Shown here in pieces: positions 57,049 through 64,000 of a stretch of 64,000 bases of DNA. A model generated the notes under the pieces. It had not been told where the DNA came from. It saw nothing but the letters and a program-made list of their open reading frames with translations, and ran no database searches. Each line of letters opens with the position of its first letter. Position 1 is the stretch's first letter. This DNA comes from Aphodosoma sp045126975. Lineage in GTDB: Bacteria > Bacteroidota > Bacteroidia > Bacteroidales > Paludibacteraceae. The stretch covers positions 1-64,000 of the forward strand of contig JBGVPL010000040.1 in assembly GCA_045126975.1 (NCBI GenBank). The letters run 5' to 3'. The position numbers and the translations under genes are program-made.

Positions 57049-57885
57049 TTAAAATACGATATAGTCTTCGGGATTGATGCATAATCCGTTGAGCCATAAT
57101 TCGTATTGTATTAATGAGTCTTGTTTTTTGTTGTTTTTAGAACCTGCAAATGCAATAGCTTCGCCTACTTTCACTTCTGAGCCGATGTTGCAAAGTTTCT
57201 CGCCTAATTGGTGGAATATAGATATGTAGCCGTTAGTGTGTTGAATGACAATGGTATATCCATCGGTTGGGTGATAATTGGCAAGAATAATGTGTCCGTC
57301 TTGCGGAGAAAGTATTGGAGTGTTTGCCGGACATACAATTGTTATAGCGTTATTTTCGTTAGGGGTAAAATGTTGTGTTATAGAGCCTACCGCCGGAGAA
57401 ATAAATACTATAGCATCTTCTTTTTGAGAGGCATTGTCGTCGTACCCTACATTGAAAGCATTTTCTTCTTCGTATTGTTTTACAAATTCAGATTCTATAT
57501 GACCGGCTACTAAAGGCAATTTATTCCAACGTTCTACGTCGGTAGAATCAATAGAGTGGATAGAGTCGTATTTTATGTTATCAGCAATGATGTTTTTTAT
57601 TATAAGTAATTGTCGGTCATTACTTTTTGTAATATATTCTAATGAGTCAATACGTTGAGCTTCAATAAGTACATCTTCGCGCACCGATACATCGGCATAT
57701 CCGGGAAGCATGTGTTTAATTGGTGTTACGAATATTATGATTGATAATAGCGTAAACGACACAAGTGTGAATATTCCGAGAGCGAGCGAGAAAGTTAGTT
57801 TAGATGTTTTTACACGAAAAACCTCCTCAAGAGTTGATTCGTTAAGGAGAATTAGGTTGTATTTGAATTTTTTGCGTTTAGCCAT
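57049..57885 (-). CDS. Peptidoglycan hydrolase activator-like protein (degenerate LytM/M23)
   Basis: 278 residues. Short cytoplasmic start, one membrane helix (about 28-52), a coiled-coil or linker region, and a C-terminal LytM/M23 domain (about 165-278: ITIVCPANTPILSPQDGHII, IQHTNGYISIFHQLGEKLC, NGLCINPEDYIVF). The zinc ligands are not conserved: where active M23 enzymes have HxxxD and HxH, this one reads HFTPNENNA and FHQLG, and LHFE is replaced by IQYEL. It is therefore probably an activator or scaffold, as EnvC and NlpD are, not an enzyme. Confidence 0.82.
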   Translation of the reverse strand: MAKRKKFKYNLILLNESTLEEVFRVKTSKLTFSLALGIFTLVSFTLLSIIIFVTPIKHMLPGYADVSVREDVLIEAQRIDSLEYITKSNDRQLLIIKNIIADNIKYDSIHSIDSTDVERWNKLPLVAGHIESEFVKQYEEENAFNVGYDDNASQKEDAIVFISPAVGSITQHFTPNENNAITIVCPANTPILSPQDGHIILANYHPTDGYTIVIQHTNGYISIFHQLGEKLCNIGSEVKVGEAIAFAGSKNNKKQDSLIQYELWLNGLCINPEDYIVF

Positions 57886-57967
57886 AACTATTATAAGTTG
57901 AAATTTAAAAATTTAAATTTGAAAGTGAATTCCGAGTCAAGTATTTTGAGTCGTATGGCGAAAATTA

Positions 57968-57995
57968 GCAATTTTAAACTTTCAACTTTCAACTT
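57968..57995. repeat. CAACTTT array at the folA stop
   Basis: TTTAAACTTTCAACTTTCAA, a member of the CTCAACT family, next to the end of folA. Confidence 0.7.
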
Positions 57996-58476
57996 TTTTT
58001 CTGTATGTTACGTATTGATATTCAAGACCGCTATTTTCATCTAAGAGAATTTCGGTTTGTTCTTTGACTTCCCACTTGGTAGGGTCGATAGCTGGAAAAT
58101 AGGTGTCAATACCATCGAATGCTTTATGGATATGTGTTACGATGAGTTCGTCGGCAATGTCGATAGTTTGTTGATAGATGCGTGCACCACCCATGATAAA
58201 GGCCAATTCCTCGTTAGCTACCATATTGTGAGCCTCTTCGATAGAACGAGCTATTTCGCAACCTTCTGTTTCAGGCATATTGGTTGAGATAACGATATTG
58301 CGACGACCTTTAAGTGGTTTGAATGGGAGCGAGAGCCATGTGTTGCGACCCATGATTACGGTGTGTCCCATAGTGATAGCCTTAAAGCGACGGAGGTCAT
58401 CGCTTAAGTGCCAAGGCATCAAGTTATCTTTACCGATGCCATTGTTTTGATCTATTGCAACTATTATTGAAAGCAT
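57982..58476 (-). CDS. folA: Dihydrofolate reductase
   Basis: 164-residue NADPH-dependent enzyme that regenerates tetrahydrofolate. MLSIIVAIDQNNGIGKDNLMPWHLSDDLRRFKAIT with the catalytic acidic residue after PWH, MGRNTWLSLPFKPLKGRRNIVIS, and FIMGGARIYQQ are standard. It is usually beside thyA, but thyA is not in this window. It is the first of the minus-strand genes that continue with the LytM-like protein. Confidence 0.96.
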   Translation of the reverse strand: MLSIIVAIDQNNGIGKDNLMPWHLSDDLRRFKAITMGHTVIMGRNTWLSLPFKPLKGRRNIVISTNMPETEGCEIARSIEEAHNMVANEELAFIMGGARIYQQTIDIADELIVTHIHKAFDGIDTYFPAIDPTKWEVKEQTEILLDENSGLEYQYVTYRKKVES

Positions 58477-58489
58477 TAATTTTTAGATT

Positions 58490-58618
58490 TTTAGATACGA
58501 GACACGAGACTTTGATACTCGGCTTTGCCTCGTTTGTTTTTTGTTAGATTTATAGATATTAGACACGAGATACAAGACAAGATAGTCTATTGTCTCGTGT
58601 CTTTTTTCTTGTGTCTAT
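58490..58618. repeat. GACACGAGAC hairpin repeats
   Basis: Two arrays: 58495-58535 (copy of the dxr-side element) and 58558-58616 (AGACACGAGATACAAGACA pairing with TTGTCTCGTGTCT). They separate the zinc peptidase and folA genes and may act as a terminator. Confidence 0.75.
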
Positions 58619-58622
58619 TAGA

Positions 58623-59300
58623 TTAGTCTCTTCTTCCTCCCATGAAAATCATGATGTAGTAGAGTAGAGTAGCGAGGGAGCTGAGGGCTGCTACTACGTA
58701 TGTGTATGCTGCTGAGCGGAGGGCTGATTCTGCCATAGCAGTAGTGCGGTCGTTAGTGATTCCTGCTGTGAGAAGCCATTTCACAGCGCGTTGACTCGCA
58801 TTGATTTCGACAGGGAGAGTGATGAAACTGAACAATGTAGTCATTGCAAACAATACGATACCGAACAACATAAGGCTTGGAAAAGAGTTGATTAGCAACA
58901 TACCCGCCAAGATTACCCACATAACCCATTGTGATGCAAAGCTCACTACAGGCACGAGGGCAGAGCGCATTTTGAGAGGTGCGTAGGCATGTGCGTGTTG
59001 TAATGCGTGACCACATTCGTGAGCTGCAACAGCAGCTGCTGCAATTGAGCAAGAGTTGTAAACACTTTCGCTGAGGTTTACTGTCTTGGTTTGAGGGTTA
59101 TAGTGGTCGGTGAGATGACCAGGTGTATGAGTTACCTGTACATCGTTTATACCATTGTCACGCAACATCTTACGTGCCACATCAGCGCCAGTCATCCCGT
59201 AAGGAAGAGGTACTTGTGAATATTTTTTGAATTTAGACTGCAATGATTGTTGAACAATCCAACTTAGTATGGCAATGCCAATAAATATAATCCAATACAT
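58623..59300 (-). CDS. Zinc metallopeptidase of the YugP family (PF04298)
   Basis: 225 residues with an N-terminal helix and three further membrane helices. The zinc motif HECGH lies at residues 94-98 in AAVAAHECGHALQHAHAYAP, and the segments PYGMTGADVARKML and VNLSESVYNSCSIAA are typical of the family. It is membrane-bound with the active site probably cytoplasmic. The function is not known in any organism I can name. Confidence 0.88.
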   Translation of the reverse strand: MYWIIFIGIAILSWIVQQSLQSKFKKYSQVPLPYGMTGADVARKMLRDNGINDVQVTHTPGHLTDHYNPQTKTVNLSESVYNSCSIAAAAVAAHECGHALQHAHAYAPLKMRSALVPVVSFASQWVMWVILAGMLLINSFPSLMLFGIVLFAMTTLFSFITLPVEINASQRAVKWLLTAGITNDRTTAMAESALRSAAYTYVVAALSSLATLLYYIMIFMGGRRD

Positions 59301-59309
59301 TTTTTTTTT

Positions 59310-59455
59310 AGTTATTAGTGAGTAGTTATTAGTTATTAGTGAGTAGTTATTAGTTATTAGTTATTAGTTATTAGTGTTTAATTACTTACTCCCTATTCCC
59401 TGCTCCTTGTTCCTTGTTCCTTGTTCCTTGCTCCTTGTTCCTTGTTCCCTATTAT
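59310..59455. repeat. TTAGTTATTAGTGAG and TTCCTTGTTCCTTGC arrays
   Basis: Two consecutive arrays fill the 155-base gap. The second is the reverse complement of the AGGAACAAGGAACA family. Confidence 0.85.
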
Positions 59456-62376
59456 CATCTTCCGCCAGGTTTAGCTACGAGGGTAGATTTGTCGGCAGTA
59501 TAGAGTTCAGTGCCTACCATGACGTAGTATTTGTTTTTCTTTTTGAGAGTAATTTTTGCGAGTGATTTGCAACCATCGAATGCGCCCTCTCCAATTTCTG
59601 ATAAGAATTCGTGGATAGATATAGCGGTAAGACCAGAATTCATAAACGCACCAGCTCCGATTGTTTCTACAGTTTCAGGAATAGTAACTTTTTTCAAGCT
59701 AAGGCATCCACGGAAAGCATAATCACCAATACGAGTAACCTTTTCAGGTAATTCAATTTTCTTTAAGCCAGCGCAACCAGAGAAAAGATAATCAGGTAGC
59801 ACATTTATTTTTGTACTGATGCTTGCATCTGTTAAATTATTGCAACCTTCGAAAGGACCATAATTAGAGTCAAGAGTTGAGAGTTGAGAATCGAGAGTTG
59901 CCCCAGCGATTTTGTGAGTGATTGTACTATGAGCATTAGGACATTCGGTGGCATCGAAATAGACAATTTCAAGTGCTGGACAATTGCCGAAAGCTAATCC
60001 TCCGAGTGATGTAATATTTTTTGATATAGCAACCTGTGTGAGGTATTGTGAATTATAGAAAATACCTTCAGGTAGAGATGTTACTTTTTTGCCAATATTT
60101 ACTGTTACAATATCGTTTTCTCCTATGAAAGGATATAGTATGCTATCGCCCTCGATTGTAGAAGCTGATGTACAATTGATAGCATTAAAGTCAATTGTTG
60201 CTAATAATTCACATTCGCCGAATGAGGCACCACCGATAGTTTCCAATGATTCTGGAAGATAGATATATTTAAGTGAGCGTGCTTCATAAAATGCGTATTT
60301 ACCAATATTTTTAAGATTTTTATTGAATGTTGCCTCTTCAATGTCGTGGCATTGATAGAACATATAGTCTGGTATAGTTTCAACTTTTGTGCCAAGAATC
60401 ACTTTGCGAATACTTGTATTATGAAATATTGGTATAATACCTATTGTGTCGTCGTATTCTACGATAGCCTTACAGTCAATAGCATTGAAATATATTTCGC
60501 GTAAGTTGCTACAATCTTCGAATGCACCACCTTCGATAGTTTTAAGACCTTCAGGGAGAGTGATTTTTTTGATGTTAGCGCAACTTTTGAATGCATATTT
60601 ACCAATATTTTCTACTGAAGCAGGCAATACAAAATCGTTGAGGCGCATACAATCGGTGAAGGCGAAATTAGGAATAGATTTTACATTTGCACCGATAGTA
60701 AGATTCACTACAGCAGAGCCATTGAAGGCTAAAGTTTCCTCGCAACGCTCAGAGTTGTAGTTGATTGTCGTTAAATTTATACAACCTGTAAATGTATTAT
60801 TACCAATAGTTTTTACTTTTTGAGGAATATTGATAGTGTTAAGATTTGAGCAACCAAAGAACAAATAGTCAGGTAACATTTCAACATCAGCACCGATAGT
60901 TACATTTTTTATGGATTTTGAATTGTGGAAAGCAGAGAAAGTCTGACCATTTTCGATTTTCGAAGCACCTGTACAGCGTTTAGCATTGAACATTATATCT
61001 ACAAGAGCATTACAATCGGCAAAAGCTAAACCACCAATTGAAGTAACTCCTTCAGGGATAGTTACAGATTGTAAAGATTTACAACCGAAGAATGCTTTAT
61101 AGCCAATGTTATGCACTGATGCTGGGATAGTGAAAGTTTTTAGGTTAGTACAATTAGAGAATGCATAATCAGGGATAATTTCAACGCGATTACCGAAGTT
61201 TACAGCACTCAACGCCTTATTTTCAAATGCTGGCATAGGCACATTGTTTTCCATTGTTACCATATTCACGCAGTTTACAGCATTGAAAGTGATAGTGTTC
61301 AAATTGCCACAATTAGCAAACGCACGACCACCGATTGAGGTAACACCTTCAGGGATTACAATATTGTTGAGTGAAGTACATCCATAGAATGCTGATTGAC
61401 CGATAGTTTCGATATTATCGCCGAATACAACATCAGTGATGCCCTTGCAACCCCAGAAAATATAGTTAGGAATATTAGTTACCATAGGGCCAAATTCTAC
61501 GCGAGTGATAGCCGCATTGTTGAATGCTGGTGTTACATTGTCGCCCAAGATAGTGTGAGCCACAGTACAATTACGTGCGTTGAACACTACAGTTGTGAGG
61601 TTAGGACAGTTTTGGAAAGCAGCGCCACCGATAGCAGTAATATTTTCAGGGATAGTTACCGAAGTCAAAGTTTTGCAACCATAGAATGCATAGTCGGGAA
61701 TAGTAGTAGCGAGTGGACCAAACTCCACAGTCGTAATAGGTGCACCTACGAAAGCAGGACGATTGTTGTCCGAACTCATACGGATACATTTGATTGCATT
61801 GATAGTGATTTTGCTGATTGCGCTACAATCAATAAATGCTGCGCCACCTATTTGTTGTACATTTTCAGGGATAGTGATTTCAGTCAAGCCGGTGCAACCC
61901 CAGAAAAGATATTCAGGAATAATCACCACATCGCCACCGAAATTCACGGTAGTGATAGATTTACAGTCTTCGAAAGCTGAAGATACTGATTTACCAACAA
62001 CTTCGGCTGCAGAAACACAGTTGTTTGCATTGTAGTTTACAGTGCGAAGGTTTTCGCAACCTTTGAAAGCGTGACCTCCAATTTTAGTAACTGTTTTAGG
62101 AATAGATATTTCAGTTAAATCTTTACAATCTTTGAAAGCTTCTTTTGCTATTGTAGCAACATCGTATGTTATGCCCTCGAAGGTTACTTGTTCTGGAATG
62201 TTGATGATACCTTTATAGGCTTCGCTTTCTGATGGTTGTAATGTCGCTAATTTTAGTTCATTGTTGAAATCGTAGTATAGGCTAATACCTTCATTATTAG
62301 GAATAATAGTTGCGGCAAAACTAATTGTTGCTACCGATAAAAATAGAGCAAGAAAAGTTGATTTTAGTGATTTCAT
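59455..62376 (-). CDS. BspA-like leucine-rich repeat surface protein
   Basis: 973 residues: signal peptide (MKSLKSTFLALFLSVATISFA, cut near residue 21), then at least 25 units of about 23 residues of the LRR_5/BspA type (for example LTEITIPENVQQIGGAAFID, then TSIGGRAFANCGNL) running to about residue 940, ending KPGGR. Family members are surface adhesins that bind host fibronectin or fibrinogen. No type IX sorting domain is visible at the C-terminus, unlike in the other two large surface proteins here. One repeat-coded insert (ATLDSQLSTLDSNYG, about 826-837) lies between units. Confidence 0.9.
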   Translation of the reverse strand: MKSLKSTFLALFLSVATISFAATIIPNNEGISLYYDFNNELKLATLQPSESEAYKGIINIPEQVTFEGITYDVATIAKEAFKDCKDLTEISIPKTVTKIGGHAFKGCENLRTVNYNANNCVSAAEVVGKSVSSAFEDCKSITTVNFGGDVVIIPEYLFWGCTGLTEITIPENVQQIGGAAFIDCSAISKITINAIKCIRMSSDNNRPAFVGAPITTVEFGPLATTIPDYAFYGCKTLTSVTIPENITAIGGAAFQNCPNLTTVVFNARNCTVAHTILGDNVTPAFNNAAITRVEFGPMVTNIPNYIFWGCKGITDVVFGDNIETIGQSAFYGCTSLNNIVIPEGVTSIGGRAFANCGNLNTITFNAVNCVNMVTMENNVPMPAFENKALSAVNFGNRVEIIPDYAFSNCTNLKTFTIPASVHNIGYKAFFGCKSLQSVTIPEGVTSIGGLAFADCNALVDIMFNAKRCTGASKIENGQTFSAFHNSKSIKNVTIGADVEMLPDYLFFGCSNLNTINIPQKVKTIGNNTFTGCINLTTINYNSERCEETLAFNGSAVVNLTIGANVKSIPNFAFTDCMRLNDFVLPASVENIGKYAFKSCANIKKITLPEGLKTIEGGAFEDCSNLREIYFNAIDCKAIVEYDDTIGIIPIFHNTSIRKVILGTKVETIPDYMFYQCHDIEEATFNKNLKNIGKYAFYEARSLKYIYLPESLETIGGASFGECELLATIDFNAINCTSASTIEGDSILYPFIGENDIVTVNIGKKVTSLPEGIFYNSQYLTQVAISKNITSLGGLAFGNCPALEIVYFDATECPNAHSTITHKIAGATLDSQLSTLDSNYGPFEGCNNLTDASISTKINVLPDYLFSGCAGLKKIELPEKVTRIGDYAFRGCLSLKKVTIPETVETIGAGAFMNSGLTAISIHEFLSEIGEGAFDGCKSLAKITLKKKNKYYVMVGTELYTADKSTLVAKPGGR
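59866..59900. repeat. CTCAACTCTCAA array inside the BspA-like gene
   Basis: GAGTCAAGAGTTGAGAGTTG then AGAATCGAGAGTTG, coding LDSQLSTLDS. Confidence 0.9.
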
Positions 62377-62405
62377 TATATGGTATTTTTATTTGTTTTC
62401 GAGTA

Positions 62406-62413
62406 CAAAGTTA
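62406..62413 (-). promoter_or_regulatory. Promoter box of the BspA-like gene
   Basis: TAACTTTG on the minus strand followed by TACTC, 30 bases before the ATG. Confidence 0.75.
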
Positions 62414-62436
62414 CAAAAAATATTTGAAATAAAAAA

Positions 62437-62465
62437 GGAGACTTTGTGGTTTAGTCTCCTTTTTT
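62437..62465 (-). terminator. Terminator of pyrB
   Basis: GGAGACT...AGTCTCC stem with T run on the minus strand after pyrB, and A run on the other side. Confidence 0.85.
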
Positions 62466-62498
62466 ATTTATTAATAATAATTTACATTTTCTTGTGTA

Positions 62499-63584
62499 TT
62501 ATTCCATTTCGTGGTCGCAATAGATGCAACGCCAGATGTCGTTTTCGCTCTTGTAATAGAGGTTACGAGCTGGCTCGATAGTGGTGATGCAACGATGGTT
62601 GGCGCACTTAACACCCTCTTTTAGTGAGGAATTAGGAGTGAGGAGTGAGGAATTGGTTGAGAGACCTTTCTCTTTCCATTCGAGTAATGTATATATCAAC
62701 GACATGCGTACGAATTTGCCATTTTCGACTTGGCGGAAATAGGCTGCACGTGGGTCGTTATCAACTTCTGGAGTGATTTCGTTGACACGTGGAAGTGGGT
62801 GAAGCACAATCATATTAGGTTTGCCGAGAGCCATTTTGTCGGTGTCGAGAATGAAGCTGTCTTTGAGGCGTTCGTATTGAGCGCGGTCCTCGAAGCGTTC
62901 TTGTTGGACGCGAGTCATATAGAGGACATCGACCATAGGCATAGCCTCTTCGAGCGTGCTGACTTCGACATATTCCAACCCGTTGGCATCGCAGACGTCG
63001 TGTTTGATATAGTCAGGAAGACGGAGTTCATCGGGCGCAATGAGTACGAATTTCACACCTTCGTAGCGACCCATAGCTTTGATGAGCGAGTGGACAGTGC
63101 GACCATACTTTAAGTCGCCACAAAGACCTACGGTGAGGTGGTCGAAACGACCGAGTTCGCGACGGATAGTGAGCAGATCGGTGAGCGTTTGAGTAGGGTG
63201 GCTATGGCCGCCATCGCCAGCATTGATGACTGGGATAGAGGCATATTGCGACGCGATGAATGGTGCACCCTCTTTTGGGTGGCGCATAGCGATGATGTCG
63301 GCAAATTGTGAGATGACGCGTGCTGTGTCGGCAACAGTTTCGCCTTTGCTGACAGAAGAGTTGGCAGCATCGGAAAATCCGAGTACGTTGCCACCGAGTT
63401 CCATCATAGCAGCAGTGAAGCTGAGGCGAGTGCGTGTGCTTGGCTCATAGAATAGGGTAGCCAACTTCTTGCCACGGCAAGCATCGGCATATTTAGCGCG
63501 ATTGTCGATGATATCCAATGCACGAAGCATGAGTTGTTCGATTTCTTCAACAGTGAAATCGGTAGGGTCAATCAAATGTCTCAT
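62499..63584 (-). CDS. pyrB: Aspartate carbamoyltransferase fused to the zinc domain of PyrI
   Basis: 361 residues. Residues 1-307 are a complete catalytic subunit of the second step of pyrimidine synthesis: FYEPSTRTRLSF, HPTQTLTDLLTI and HPLPRVNEI. The last 39 residues (CANHRC, IEPARNLYY, WRCIYC) are the zinc-binding C-terminal domain of the regulatory subunit PyrI, with C-x4-C and C-x2-C ligands, but the allosteric nucleotide-binding half of PyrI is missing. The linker STNSSLLTPNSSLKE (308-322) is written by a GAGGAATTAGGAGTG repeat. PyrB subunits normally bind the PyrI zinc domain in trans, so the fusion should pack against the catalytic trimer without ATP/CTP control. Confidence 0.93.
   Translation of the reverse strand: MRHLIDPTDFTVEEIEQLMLRALDIIDNRAKYADACRGKKLATLFYEPSTRTRLSFTAAMMELGGNVLGFSDAANSSVSKGETVADTARVISQFADIIAMRHPKEGAPFIASQYASIPVINAGDGGHSHPTQTLTDLLTIRRELGRFDHLTVGLCGDLKYGRTVHSLIKAMGRYEGVKFVLIAPDELRLPDYIKHDVCDANGLEYVEVSTLEEAMPMVDVLYMTRVQQERFEDRAQYERLKDSFILDTDKMALGKPNMIVLHPLPRVNEITPEVDNDPRAAYFRQVENGKFVRMSLIYTLLEWKEKGLSTNSSLLTPNSSLKEGVKCANHRCITTIEPARNLYYKSENDIWRCIYCDHEME
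62627..62657. repeat. GAGGAATTAGGAGTG repeat at the PyrB-PyrI joint
   Basis: AGTGAGGAATTAGGAGTGAG then GAGTGAGGAATTG, coding NSSLLTPNSSL on the minus strand. Confidence 0.9.
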
Positions 63585-63589
63585 AGTTT

Positions 63590-63690
63590 TGAGGTCTACA
63601 GTCTACGGTCTATGGTCTACAGTCTTCATCCGGAATTGACTGTCGATTGTTGACTATCGACTGTCGACCGTTGACTGTTGCCACGACCGA
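63590..63690. repeat. CTACGGTCTATGGTC and TTGACTGTCGA arrays
   Basis: GTCTACAGTCTACGGTCTAT and CTGTCGATTGTTGACTATCG units fill most of the gap between pyrE and pyrB. Confidence 0.75.
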
Positions 63691-63697
63691 AGGGAGT

Positions 63698-64000
63698 TTA
63701 TTTCATCCAAGATTCGTCAGATGGGTTGTTGCGGAATTTGATGAGGCGTTCTTTGTCTTCTGGTTTGATATAGCCTTCTTCGGCAGCAACTTCTACGAGA
63801 GTGTCGAGGTTAGAGAGGCTGTAGTTTATAACATTAGCTTCAGCCATGCGGTCGAGACCTTTTTTCATGCCGTAAGTGAAGATACTTGCTACGCCGAGCA
63901 CTTCAGCACCAGCTTCGCGAAGCACGTTTACAACTTCGATACAGCTACCGCCAGTAGAGATAAGGTCTTCGATAACAACTACTTTTTGACCTTTTTCGAG
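63698..64000 (-). CDS. pyrE: Orotate phosphoribosyltransferase, C-terminal part (gene runs off the window)
   Basis: 101 codons ending at 63698; the start lies beyond position 64000. The visible part holds the PRPP-binding loop VVVIEDLISTGGS, then CIEVVNVLREAGAEVLGV and SNLDTLVEVAAEEGYI, which fits PyrE (fifth step of pyrimidine synthesis, orotate plus PRPP to OMP). It precedes pyrB on the same strand, a common pyrimidine grouping. Confidence 0.9.
   Translation of the reverse strand, partial: LEKGQKVVVIEDLISTGGSCIEVVNVLREAGAEVLGVASIFTYGMKKGLDRMAEANVINYSLSNLDTLVEVAAEEGYIKPEDKERLIKFRNNPSDESWMK

Overview
The window looks like the chromosome of a host-associated Bacteroidales (phylum Bacteroidota). 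The evidence is: many promoters of the Bacteroidota form TAnnTTTG about 20 bases after TTTG; no consistent Shine-Dalgarno sequences; type IX secretion-like C-terminal domains on three secreted proteins; a DUF4831 protein; BspA-like leucine-rich repeat proteins; 780-800 residue FtsX-type permeases; and AT-rich DNA with Bacteroidales versions of UvrA, GcvP, Dxr and PyrB. Genus and species cannot be fixed from the sequence alone. No rRNA, insertion sequence, prophage or CRISPR array is visible.

Layout. 1-10 kb: a secreted protein, then a minus-strand run of patatin lipase, Na/Ca exchanger, CtpA-type protease, dCMP deaminase, two tandem tRNA-Asn genes, UvrA and DUF4831. 10.5-13.6 kb: AroQ and a TonB-dependent receptor. 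13.7-29.6 kb: an efflux and two-component locus with TolC, an HlyD-type adaptor, three FtsX-like permeases, one LolD/MacB-type ATPase, an NtrC-type response regulator and its histidine kinase. It is split at 16.3-18.4 kb by an accessory patch holding a possible uracil-DNA-glycosylase-fold protein and an MqsR/MqsA-like toxin-antitoxin pair. 29.8-41.5 kb: GcvP, two glycosyltransferases, a serine hydrolase, then a steroid 5-alpha-reductase homologue, an Old Yellow Enzyme family reductase and a short-chain dehydrogenase (a candidate steroid or bile-acid A-ring reduction cluster), and a zinc metallopeptidase lipoprotein. 41.6-45 kb: guanine deaminase, ZupT, a DUF3791-DUF3990-DUF3791 cassette bounded by a perfect 50-bp direct repeat, and a long non-coding stretch that may encode a structured RNA. 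45-50.2 kb: a large surface protein with seven InlB-like B repeats, an ECF sigma factor, a probable anti-sigma factor, a Spy/CpxP-like protein and tRNA-Cys. 50.3-64 kb (minus strand): a glycosidase-like lipoprotein-region enzyme (GHL10), ABC-F ATPase, RseP, Dxr, LytM-like protein, FolA, zinc peptidase, BspA-like protein, PyrB and the end of PyrE.

Three things stand out. (1) Nearly every gap carries short tandem or palindromic repeats of about a dozen families, and the same families sit in frame inside genes. Unrelated proteins therefore share peptides: PPVLGG-type in UvrA, ABC-F and ZupT; VETQYIAS in UvrA and the anti-sigma factor; LLCI...ALCI as the core of three signal peptides; NSS-LTP-SSL in UvrA and at the PyrB fusion joint. 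(2) The 50-bp repeat around the DUF3990 cassette contains a complete promoter, so the cassette appears to have gone in so that the promoter of the downstream RNA was regenerated. (3) Palindromes of the form TGTAAA-N5-TTTACA occur upstream of both efflux transcription units and are candidate binding sites for the local NtrC-type regulator.
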